A stretch of DNA of 64,000 nt from Petrimonas sp. IBARAKI (lineage in GTDB: Bacteria; Bacteroidota; Bacteroidia; Bacteroidales; Dysgonomonadaceae). Position 1 is the stretch's first letter, and each line of letters starts with the position of its first letter. Below the pieces are notes generated by a model, which saw nothing but the letters and a program-made list of their open reading frames with translations, was not told the DNA's origin and did not search any database. Location of the stretch: positions 682,001-746,000 of the forward strand of contig AP018040.2 of the NCBI GenBank assembly GCA_002356435.2, read 5' to 3'. The translations under genes and the position numbers were made by a program. Shown here one piece after another: positions 7,301 to 13,929 of this stretch.

Positions 7301-10251
7301 GCTACAAAACCGGTGTCGTACTTATGCTGACATATGTGAAAGATGAGAAATTCTACCATCATTCCACAGAACTTATTTCTGAGAAAGAAAAAACCGGACT
7401 GGAGGTAAAACTGGACATTTTTCGTGATAAAATACGGCCTGGTGCCCAGGAAGAATGGCGGTTGACGATAAAAGATGCCAAGGGGAATCCCGCTACAGCA
7501 GAAGTATTGGCCTCGATGTACGATTTTTCGCTCGATCGAATTTATTCCACACCGAAATGGGTGTTGAGCCTGCCTCAGTTTTATATGTACAGGACGGCTG
7601 CTCCTTTGGAAAAAGACCGATCTTTCAATCCACAGCAGGTGAATGGATATTTTGCAGTACCTTTTAAGAACGTAGAATCGTTGTTTTTTGATCGGCTAAA
7701 CTGGTACGGCTTTTCGTTGTATCGATACGGGAGGATGATGGTCAGAGGTGTATTACAAGAAAAAGTGGCAGGAGTTCAGGCAGATTATTATGCTGCGCCG
7801 ATGGCAAAAGGAGAAACTCTTCAAATGGCAGCAGATGTGGCAGACAATGTTTTAGCCGAGGAGGAAATAGAAATTACCCGCAGGGAAGCTACACCTCCAC
7901 CGGCGCCGACACCTCCTTATGAAGCCGAACCCCAAATCCGCCGTAATTTCAACGAAACGGCCTTCTTCTTCCCGCAACTGCGCACGAACGAGAAAGGCGA
8001 GACGCAACTTTCGTTCACCGTTCCCGAAAGCAATACCCGCTGGCGCTTCCGCGTGCTGGCGCACGACAAGGACCTGAACACGGGCGAAGCCGAAGCGTTT
8101 GCCGTTTCACAAAAAGAACTGATGGTTACGCCCAATATGCCGCGCTTCCTTCGTCACGGCGATGTTGTTTCTGTCTCGACAAAGATTTCCAATTTATCCG
8201 ATACGGCAATTAGCGGAACAGCCCGTATCATCCTGTTCAACCCGCTCACCGATGAAACGATTCTGTCGGGCGCATCGCAGCAACAGCCGTTTTCCATTGC
8301 GCCAAACGCCTCTTCCGATGCTTCCTGGACGTTTGAAGTGCCAGGCAATATCGAAGTTATCGGAGTTAGGGTTGTTGCTGAAAGTGAATCGTTCAGCGAT
8401 GGCGAACAGCATGCGCTGGCAGTATTGCCCAACCGGATGCTCGTTACCGAGAGTATGCGGATGGACGTGAACGGAACGCAAGCCAAAACATTTGAGATGG
8501 ACAGGCTGGTGAACCAGACTTCCGCTACTTCTGAAAATTATCGGTTGACGTTGGAGCTTACGTCCAATCCTGCGTGGTATGCTGTCCAGGCTTTACCCGT
8601 GTTAAGTACTCCCGAAAGCGATAACGCTGTCTCCTGGTTTGCCTCCTATTATGCCAATACGCTCGGAATGCATATCTCAAAAACGTATCCGAAGGTTTCA
8701 GCCATGATCGAAGCGTGGAAAAAACAGGGCGGTGATTCAGAAACGTTGCTGTCGAACCTCGAAAAGAACCAGGAACTTAAAAACGTGCTGCTCGAAGAAA
8801 CCCCCTGGGTATTGGAAGCGAAAAGCGAATTGGAACAGAAACAGAAACTTGCTACGCTGTTCGACTTAAACCGTAGCCAGCACCTTACGAACCAAGCCGT
8901 GAAGAAGCTTGGAGAGTTACAAACTACGGCAGGCGGTTGGAGTTGGTTTAAAGGGTTTTATCCGAACCGGAGCATTACACAATATATCCTTTACGGATTC
9001 AGTCAGTTGAAAGCATTGAAGGCGGTAGAGTTTAGCGATGATATCCAGGCTATGCAGGCAAAAGCTGTTTCGTATATCGATGGGGAAGCGCTTCACCGTT
9101 TTGAGCAACTGAAAAAACAGAACAAAGATTGGCAAAAATTAAAAACCATTCCCGTTTCCGACTTGGAATACCTGTATGTCCGATCGGCTTACAACCAATA
9201 TCCGTTGGATTCCAAAACAAAAGAAATGGCCGATTTTTATACATCAATAGTAGAGAAAAACTGGACACAATTCGGGTTGTACGAACGTTCGCTTATCGTT
9301 GTCTTGATGCAGAAAGACGGAAAACAAAATGTTGTACGGGATATGCTGAGATCGTACCGCGAACACGCTGTCCTTTCCGAAGAGATGGGCATGTTCTGGG
9401 CAAATAACCGCGCACATGTTTTTATGTCGCAATCGGCCGTGTTGGTACATACGTTCATTATGGACGCTTTCCGTGTTGGCGGTGCAAAATCCGATGAACT
9501 GGATCATATGAAACGTTGGTTGTTGAAACAGAAACAAACGCAAATGTGGGAATCCACGCATGCCACAATAGATGCTGTCTATGCCTTGTTAAGTGCGGGA
9601 ACAGACTGGTTTTCTGCAGACAACAATACGACGGTGACGGTGGGCGGTAAGGTAATTGCTCCCCAACAACAGGCACAGGGTACGGGATATTTTAAAGAAA
9701 CGTGGCATAAGTCGGAGATTACACCTCAAATGGGAAAAGTTAAAATTGAAAATTCGGGTAACGCTCCGGCCTGGGGTGCGCTCTACTGGCAATACTATGA
9801 AGATCTGGATAAAATAACGAAAACCGGAGGTTCGCTCAATGTGGAAAAAATGTTGTTTGTGGAGGAAACCGACGTTTCAGGTAGAAAACTCGTTCCGATT
9901 ACAGAAAACCGGATGCTACGCGTGGGCGATAAAGTGATTGTTCGATTGACCCTCCGTACTGACCGCGATTTGGAATTTGTACACCTGAAAGATATGCGCG
10001 CCGCTTCTTTCGAGCCTCTGGAACAACTTTCGGACATGAAATGGCAGGAAGGGGTCATCTATTTCCAGGCTTCGAAAGATGCATCCACTAATTTCTATTT
10101 CGATGTCTTGCCACGGGGAACATACGTTTTGGAATACGGTGCTTTCGTTACCCGGACGGGTGATTATTCCAATGGAATTACCACCGTTCAGTGCATGTAT
10201 GCGCCGGAGTTCAGTTCGCACACTGCGGGAATGAAAGTAAATGTCCGGTAG
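4372..10251 (+). CDS. Alpha-2-macroglobulin family protein, thioester-less
   Basis: The product is 1959 residues with a signal peptide (about 1-20). The order is a helical N-terminal region (about 20-430), macroglobulin-type beta domains including an MG2-like segment (FTDRSLYRPGQTVFFKAV near 595-612), a Pro/Glu-rich linker (PPPAPTPPYEAEP near 1175), and the alpha-2-macroglobulin core (SNTRWRFRVLAHDKD near 1220 and KELMVTPNMPRFLRHGD near 1245). An alpha-toroid segment (TTAGGWSWFKGF) follows near residue 1520. Where thioester-bearing homologues have CxEQ, this protein reads LSTPESDNAVSWFASYY, so the Cys-Gln thioester is absent. In Bacteroidota such proteins sit in the periplasm or on the surface and may trap or bind proteases; the role here is inferred. 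No penicillin-binding protein 1C gene, the frequent partner in Proteobacteria, is nearby. Confidence 0.88.
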   Translation: MKKLLSIAAAVIFLFPLQAQNQQTMNYDQAWKKVAELEQKSLPRSASEQVNQILRKAIAEKNSPQTIKALIHQGKYNLAVDAEQDTLIFRHLTDMLGKSTDPVERSVLHSMLGELYLQYYQKDRWIINERTAISGFVPTDMKEWSKNNFYDKVVEHLNASIESYSSLEKAEVQSYGPIVTFGKDSRHFYPTMYDFLALRAIELFSQVGEDMDLSRSLAKKKIALSSLFAPAGEFGKLNFDPQPGEYNLWALETYKKLLVSLSKRNLNTSVVLAELDKTGYLAKLRNAHQQYAFSSLQSMLKEWGNDPVSLEIVDKMADIYTTQIEGFTQQDSLKRTEKTKELYDLLHKTIQAFPNNERTSILENRLLQLTQPYFLVKGNNTFDAEVEKKLVVEYKNLSKLNAKLYRLDSPLSAVYSSNRGRQQTDEKKTLIREIWIPLSSRQPYERDQTELELNITEFGSYKLEFESDPVAEKEGNNSFYFSVSGLAVLSRLSAKDTYEFFVVDRVNGQPVKNARINIYKLPGSWYNSALTLETTIPVNGVGLAVYNKNISNNDVFYQAVAENDNGSPLHSFPWSYYPQEDRRTQTAETVNLFTDRSLYRPGQTVFFKAVATTTKDDSSQVTANKSLEFVLRDANDQEVSRQVLKTNEFGSVSGEFVLPQGSLTGYFRITTHNGNAGFRVEEYKRPAFEVTFDKIETTYKFGEEITLTGKAESYSGVKLQNAHVSYRITRQQSWWWRWGGTPEHFTEGSVKTDENGKFTVVFIPQKADGSSSSRSVYTFDVEATATDVNGETQVGTYSVTVGDISMMLNMEMPEKLEKSSDEKIIVSARNLDGNDIKASGTYRVFSLLENDSTHRQLLQGNFETGEQTELKSKLKALPSGKYRLRLLSKDDRGNDITAGHDFILFDYSDKRPPVKTNEWFVVKNRVFGPGKDAEIVLGATDDLNVLYELWREGVLLERKWVKINNGNRLFSIPFKAGYKTGVVLMLTYVKDEKFYHHSTELISEKEKTGLEVKLDIFRDKIRPGAQEEWRLTIKDAKGNPATAEVLASMYDFSLDRIYSTPKWVLSLPQFYMYRTAAPLEKDRSFNPQQVNGYFAVPFKNVESLFFDRLNWYGFSLYRYGRMMVRGVLQEKVAGVQADYYAAPMAKGETLQMAADVADNVLAEEEIEITRREATPPPAPTPPYEAEPQIRRNFNETAFFFPQLRTNEKGETQLSFTVPESNTRWRFRVLAHDKDLNTGEAEAFAVSQKELMVTPNMPRFLRHGDVVSVSTKISNLSDTAISGTARIILFNPLTDETILSGASQQQPFSIAPNASSDASWTFEVPGNIEVIGVRVVAESESFSDGEQHALAVLPNRMLVTESMRMDVNGTQAKTFEMDRLVNQTSATSENYRLTLELTSNPAWYAVQALPVLSTPESDNAVSWFASYYANTLGMHISKTYPKVSAMIEAWKKQGGDSETLLSNLEKNQELKNVLLEETPWVLEAKSELEQKQKLATLFDLNRSQHLTNQAVKKLGELQTTAGGWSWFKGFYPNRSITQYILYGFSQLKALKAVEFSDDIQAMQAKAVSYIDGEALHRFEQLKKQNKDWQKLKTIPVSDLEYLYVRSAYNQYPLDSKTKEMADFYTSIVEKNWTQFGLYERSLIVVLMQKDGKQNVVRDMLRSYREHAVLSEEMGMFWANNRAHVFMSQSAVLVHTFIMDAFRVGGAKSDELDHMKRWLLKQKQTQMWESTHATIDAVYALLSAGTDWFSADNNTTVTVGGKVIAPQQQAQGTGYFKETWHKSEITPQMGKVKIENSGNAPAWGALYWQYYEDLDKITKTGGSLNVEKMLFVEETDVSGRKLVPITENRMLRVGDKVIVRLTLRTDRDLEFVHLKDMRAASFEPLEQLSDMKWQEGVIYFQASKDASTNFYFDVLPRGTYVLEYGAFVTRTGDYSNGITTVQCMYAPEFSSHTAGMKVNVR

Positions 10252-10297
10252 GTGCAATAAATAACGTTAAACACAGAGCGTTTTTAAACGAAATGGT

Positions 10298-10305
10298 TAT
10301 TTTTG
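10298..10305 (+). promoter_or_regulatory. -7 box (TAttTTTG) for the DUF1573-meaB pair
   Basis: An exact TAnnTTTG match ends 42 bases before the ATG at 10348. It suggests this gene and meaB are transcribed separately from the macroglobulin gene. The -33 element is not clear. Confidence 0.45.
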
Positions 10306-10347
10306 TGTCGTAAAAGAATTGATGATCGAATTTAAACAAAGATAAAA

Positions 10348-10737
10348 ATGAAAAAATTAAGCGTTATCCTTTTTTTCAGTATAGTGTTGAGCGGAGTTGC
10401 ATTTTCGCAATCCGTCCCGAAAATGCAATTCAAGAAAAACGTTCACGACTTTGGAACCATTAAAGAGGAAATAGGGGCCGTTTCCACGCAGTTTGAGTTT
10501 ACCAATACGGGAAAGAGCCCGTTGATTATACAGCGTGTTTCTGCATCGTGTGGGTGCACTACCCCCAGCTATACAAAAGAGCCTATATTGCCTGGGAAAA
10601 GTGGTAAGATTGATGCCAAGTATTCAACCACCGCGCGCCCGGGTACGTTTAACAAAACCATAACCGTGTATACGAATGTACCTGACACCGTATATGTGTT
10701 GTCGATAAAAGGAAATGTTACGCCCAGAAAAAGGTGA
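10348..10737 (+). CDS. DUF1573 domain protein (small exported)
   Basis: The product is 129 residues with a signal peptide (about 1-20, ending AFSQ) followed by one DUF1573 immunoglobulin-like domain. The family signature is clear: FKKNVHDFGTIKEE, FEFTNTGKSPLIIQRVSASCGCT, then PG..G.I...Y.TT.RPG.F.K.I. The CGCT cysteines are characteristic. DUF1573 proteins are abundant, exported and mostly uncharacterised in Bacteroidota. The gene ends 12 bases before meaB, so the two are probably co-transcribed. Confidence 0.88.
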   Translation: MKKLSVILFFSIVLSGVAFSQSVPKMQFKKNVHDFGTIKEEIGAVSTQFEFTNTGKSPLIIQRVSASCGCTTPSYTKEPILPGKSGKIDAKYSTTARPGTFNKTITVYTNVPDTVYVLSIKGNVTPRKR

Positions 10738-10749
10738 GTATTTTAAGTT

Positions 10750-11844
10750 ATGCATCATCCCGAAAATGACCCTAAATACTTGGGTTTAAACGTCAACAAG
10801 GGTGTAGTTCAGCCACCAAGCATAAATCCCTATTTGCATCTTCGCAAAAAACAACAACGGAAAGAATATTCGGTGAAGGAGTTTGCAGAAGGGATTTTGG
10901 CGGGTAACATCACGGTGTTGAGCCAGGCAGTAACGTTGGTGGAAAGTTCCAAGCCGGAACATCAGGCAATGGCTCAGGCCATTATCGAAAAGTGCCTGCC
11001 GTATTCCGGAAACGCTATCCGTGTAGGAATTACGGGGGTCCCCGGTGCTGGGAAAAGCACTTCCATAGATGCGTTCGGCATGTATCTGGTAGAAAAAGGC
11101 CATAAGCTGGCCGTACTGGCTATAGACCCGTCGAGTGAACGCACCAAAGGAAGTATTCTCGGCGATAAAACTCGGATGGAAAGATTGTCGGTACAGGAGA
11201 ATGCCTTTATCCGGCCTTCGCCTTCAGCCGGCTCGTTGGGTGGTGTGGCCCGTAAAACACGCGAGACCATCGTTCTGTGTGAAGCTGCAGGGTTCGATTA
11301 TATTTTTGTGGAAACCGTAGGGGTGGGGCAATCGGAAACAGCTGTCCACTCGATGGTCGATTTTTTCCTGTTGATTCAACTTGCCGGCACGGGTGATGAG
11401 TTGCAGGGTATAAAGCGGGGGATTATGGAAATGGCGGACGGTATTGTGATCAACAAAGCCGATGGCGACAACGTCGAAAAGGCCAAAATGGCACAGTCCC
11501 AGCTTCGCAATGCCTTGCATCTGTTCCCGCTTCCGGAATCGGAATGGTCGCCAGAAGTGTTGACCTACTCGGGATACTATGCGCTGGGAATTGAAGAAGT
11601 ATGGGATATGATTCACCGGTACATTGAGTTTGTGAAGGACAGCGGTTATTTCGATGTCCGTCGCAACAAGCAGTCGAAATTCTGGATGTATGAGACCATC
11701 AACGAGCGTTTGCGGAACGACTTTTACCAGAATGCCGAAATAGAGCAACTGATGCCCCTTCTTGAGTCGGAAGTCCTTTCGGCGCGTAAGAGCTCATTCG
11801 TGGCGGCTAAGGAGGCCCTGGACAGGTATTATTTGAAGAAATAA
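10750..11844 (+). CDS. meaB: Methylmalonyl-CoA mutase-associated GTPase MeaB
   Basis: The product is 364 residues, a G3E-family P-loop GTPase. The Walker A motif GVPGAGKS lies at residues 96-103. The segments AIDPSS, FVETVGVGQSE and INKADGDN (the NKxD base-specificity motif) follow in the usual order. MeaB loads and protects the adenosylcobalamin cofactor of methylmalonyl-CoA mutase, which serves propionate/succinate interconversion; the mutase genes are not in this window. Length and motifs are normal. The gene is the last intact one before about 2 kb of decayed DNA and has no clear terminator. Confidence 0.95.
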   Translation: MHHPENDPKYLGLNVNKGVVQPPSINPYLHLRKKQQRKEYSVKEFAEGILAGNITVLSQAVTLVESSKPEHQAMAQAIIEKCLPYSGNAIRVGITGVPGAGKSTSIDAFGMYLVEKGHKLAVLAIDPSSERTKGSILGDKTRMERLSVQENAFIRPSPSAGSLGGVARKTRETIVLCEAAGFDYIFVETVGVGQSETAVHSMVDFFLLIQLAGTGDELQGIKRGIMEMADGIVINKADGDNVEKAKMAQSQLRNALHLFPLPESEWSPEVLTYSGYYALGIEEVWDMIHRYIEFVKDSGYFDVRRNKQSKFWMYETINERLRNDFYQNAEIEQLMPLLESEVLSARKSSFVAAKEALDRYYLKK

Positions 11845-11941
11845 GATAAAAGAGCAAACATTTATGCTAAAAAAAGTAAAAATCGGCAATATGATAATTC
11901 CTTAAATCGACTAGGTTACGTTTTGTGGGTCCAGATGGAGC

Positions 11942-12229
11942 TTAGGGTGTCAATGAAAGCTGGTTCGCGTTCTTTCTATCCCTATAGCCGACAGTCACGG
12001 CAAACAGTGTTTCGTAGTCATTCTGTTGCAAAACCTGATCGTACCCCTCGCATTGAATCCATGGGGGTGAATCAATCCCTATGCTTGATCAAGCACTTAA
12101 CAATAAACCCAAGGAAAGAAATACATAACAGGCCAGCCACGTTTTAATCTTGGCTTCGCTTTTAGGTTTTAATACCTGGCTGTTAGGCAAATCCCTGCAA
12201 AGTTTTTCATGATTGTTTTGAAGAATCAT
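11942..12229 (-). pseudogene. Nitroreductase-family remnant (C-terminal part)
   Basis: Read on the minus strand from 12229, one frame gives WLACYVFLSLGLLLSA, a stop codon, then SSIGIDSPPW and EGYDQV, followed by TLFAVTVGYRDRKNANQ. This matches the C-terminal half of the nitroreductase fold (RQ.YIALG...AAA..GID..PIEG, then V.VGYRD). The premature TGA is at 12089-12091. The N-terminal half was not found upstream. It is a dead fragment. Confidence 0.7.
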
Positions 12230-12570
12230 CGTTAAAAAACTCAACTGGAAGTTGCACTTCTATATTGAACTTAGTTTTCCTGGTAATGTCTCATTAGCTT
12301 CCGGCTTATTATCGGTTTATTATTCATTCGAATCAGTATTTAAAAAATTAGAAAAATAAATGCGATGGCAATTTTACCCATCGTATGTATAAGTAATCCT
12401 TTTGTGGATCTTACTTTTTTACGCTCTTTGAATAGTTGTTTTTTCACTCAGTCAGTTGAAGGATGATTCTATGGGTTGTCTGACCTTGGAAACGGCTGCA
12501 GAGAACAGTTCATTATAGGCCTTGTGGCTTTGTCTTTCCTATTCCGATTGTCTCTTGACAGCTTTAACGG
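12230..12570. other. Intergenic stretch with no recognisable content
   Basis: No open frame, RNA gene or repeat could be supported here. It may contain the eroded 5' parts of the flanking remnants. A 43-codon open stretch near 12230-12360 (+) matches no family known to me. Confidence 0.4.
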
Positions 12571-13118
12571 GGGTTCAAGGGTAATCAAACATCTTTTTAT
12601 CAGTGGTTCAACAGGCACTTTCCGGAATATCAGTCTAAGAAGGGATTACCAGCACCGCTCAGTTCTTCCCCTATAGTTTATGAGACAACCCGATTTAGCG
12701 GAATGCCACCCAACAGGCTTGCTATTCATTTAACAAACAGAAAATGGGGTGTTTCAAAGGAAACAGGCGAGTGTAGCAAGTCTCACATACTGGCAGAGGA
12801 GATTATTAACCCCTCTATGCTATTAAAAAATATGAGAGAAGCATACAACATTTTAGAGAGGTTTTAAACAGCGGAGATGAGCTCAGATTAGACTAATGGC
12901 TGGAGAAGTATAGATCAACCAATATAAAGAGGATTCGAAGTTTTATAAATGGCATTAATCATGATCTGGAAGCAATAAAAAACGCCATTAAATACCCTTG
13001 GAGTAATGGAGTTGTGGAGGGTCATGTCAACAGATTGAAAAATAAGAAAGGAGAAATGTATGGCAGGACAGGATTTGAGCTGTTAAGACGAAAAGTAGTT
13101 CTTTCCGACTTTGGATAG
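12571..13118 (+). pseudogene. ISL3-family transposase remnant
   Basis: Two forward frames together give the C-terminal half of an ISL3-type DDE transposase. The first frame (from 12571) reads FYQWFNRHFPEY and later RLAIHLTNRKWG, and stops at 12865-12867. The second reads FREVLNSGDELRLD, a TAA at 12894-12896, WLEKY, then PWSNGVVEGHVNRLK and MYGRTGFELLRRKVV, ending at 13118. SNGxVEGxVNRLK, containing the last catalytic glutamate, is diagnostic of the family. At least one frameshift and one stop have inactivated it. The N-terminal domain and terminal inverted repeats were not identified. Confidence 0.82.
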
Positions 13119-13153
13119 CCTGCACCAAATATGACGAAGAACCACTTTTGGGG

Positions 13154-13579
13154 TGCAAAAACAGCGATAAGACCTACAGAACATTGATGGGCGATGCGTA
13201 TCGCGAAGTATTTACCGGTGAGTACCCCAATTTTGCCCTGGATTACAGCAAGATCCGGATGTCCTAAGATAACATAGAGCTACCAGACAACGTAGTCATT
13301 GGCGTTGAAGAAAGTTCCAACATTGTCTATTTCAGTTGGGATCTATGAACTGCAATGAAATCACACACCGCCCAGGAAAATGATCAGGTGAATGAAGTCT
13401 GCCTCAATGCAACCGGTTCCTATGCCGTTTACACCCTCAACGCTGCCCAACGCTCCGATGGCAGCGCGTCTTTCGAGATGCCCGGGGGCTGGAAACCCGC
13501 TTCCTCTCATTTTGGGATGTTTCTCACGTCGTACGACTTGCAGTTTAACTCAAACAACCTGTATATCGTTTTTCAATAA
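13154..13579 (+). pseudogene. DUF6266-family remnant
   Basis: One frame gives YREVFTGEYPNFALDYSKI, a TAA (13265-13267), VVIGVEESSNIVYFSWDL, a TGA (13346-13348), then VCLNATGSYAVYTLNAAQRS and a C-terminal beta-strand segment ending at 13579. This is the layout of DUF6266, a Bacteroidota-specific family of unknown function often seen in multicopy or mobile contexts. The 5' part is missing and two stops interrupt the frame. Confidence 0.62.
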
Positions 13580-13711
13580 AGAGAAACCGCTTTCGGCAGT
13601 TTTTTTACACAAAAGAACACTCTCTTTTAGCTAAGAATACCCAATTTGGAAATGATTTGACAATAAATTATTATACTTTCTCTAATTTTATAAAAATAAA
13701 CCGTTAATTTC

Positions 13712-13742
13712 TTTGTAATTACGAAAATAAATTTTAATTTTG
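13712..13742 (+). promoter_or_regulatory. Promoter of the cas operon (or of its leader RNA)
   Basis: TTTG (13712-13715), a 19-base spacer and TAATTTTG (13735-13742) match both elements and the spacing of the primary-sigma promoter of Bacteroidota. Transcription would start near 13749. That leaves an untranslated leader of about 180 bases before cas8b, which contains both degenerate CRISPR-repeat copies. Confidence 0.72.
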
Positions 13743-13790
13743 GAGCATTGATACTATAAAACACGAAAACTCTGGTGAGTTATAAAGATA

Positions 13791-13822
13791 CATAACGATT
13801 CCAACACAAATAGGGTTGAAAT
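13791..13822 (+). repeat. Degenerate CRISPR repeat copy 1 upstream of cas8b
   Basis: Bases 13801-13822 match the last 22 bases of the 37-bp array repeat at 17 of 22 positions, including CACAA, AGG and TTGAAA. With one gap, the match extends weakly to 13791. The copy has the same orientation as the array and ends like the 3' handle (ATTGAAAC in the array, GTTGAAAT here). Confidence 0.55.
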
Positions 13823-13839
13823 TAAAAATAGAGTAAGTG

Positions 13840-13871
13840 CTAGATATCCACTATAACAAGGATGGCATAAC
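13840..13871 (+). repeat. Degenerate CRISPR repeat copy 2 upstream of cas8b
   Basis: The core from 13848 shares CCA, an exact nine-base AACAAGGAT, and a final AAC with the array repeat. Relative to the repeat there is a 2-base insertion on each side of the core. Orientation is the same as in copy 1 and the array. The two cores start 47 bases apart, shorter than the 72-75 base period of the array. Confidence 0.5.
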
Positions 13872-13929
13872 ATAAACATAAAAGGAGAGGGGAAAATCTT
13901 CTCAAACTTATAGTTAAAACCTGAAAAAT

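Noticed and set aside
7852-8486. Long minus-strand open frames inside the macroglobulin gene, and similar ones inside nifJ and other large genes
   Set aside because: They are shadows of the well-supported plus-strand gene, with no motifs, promoter or family likeness.
13580-13612. Terminator-like CCGCTTTCGG followed by seven T after the DUF6266 remnant
   Set aside because: The stem is only about three base pairs; too weak to call.
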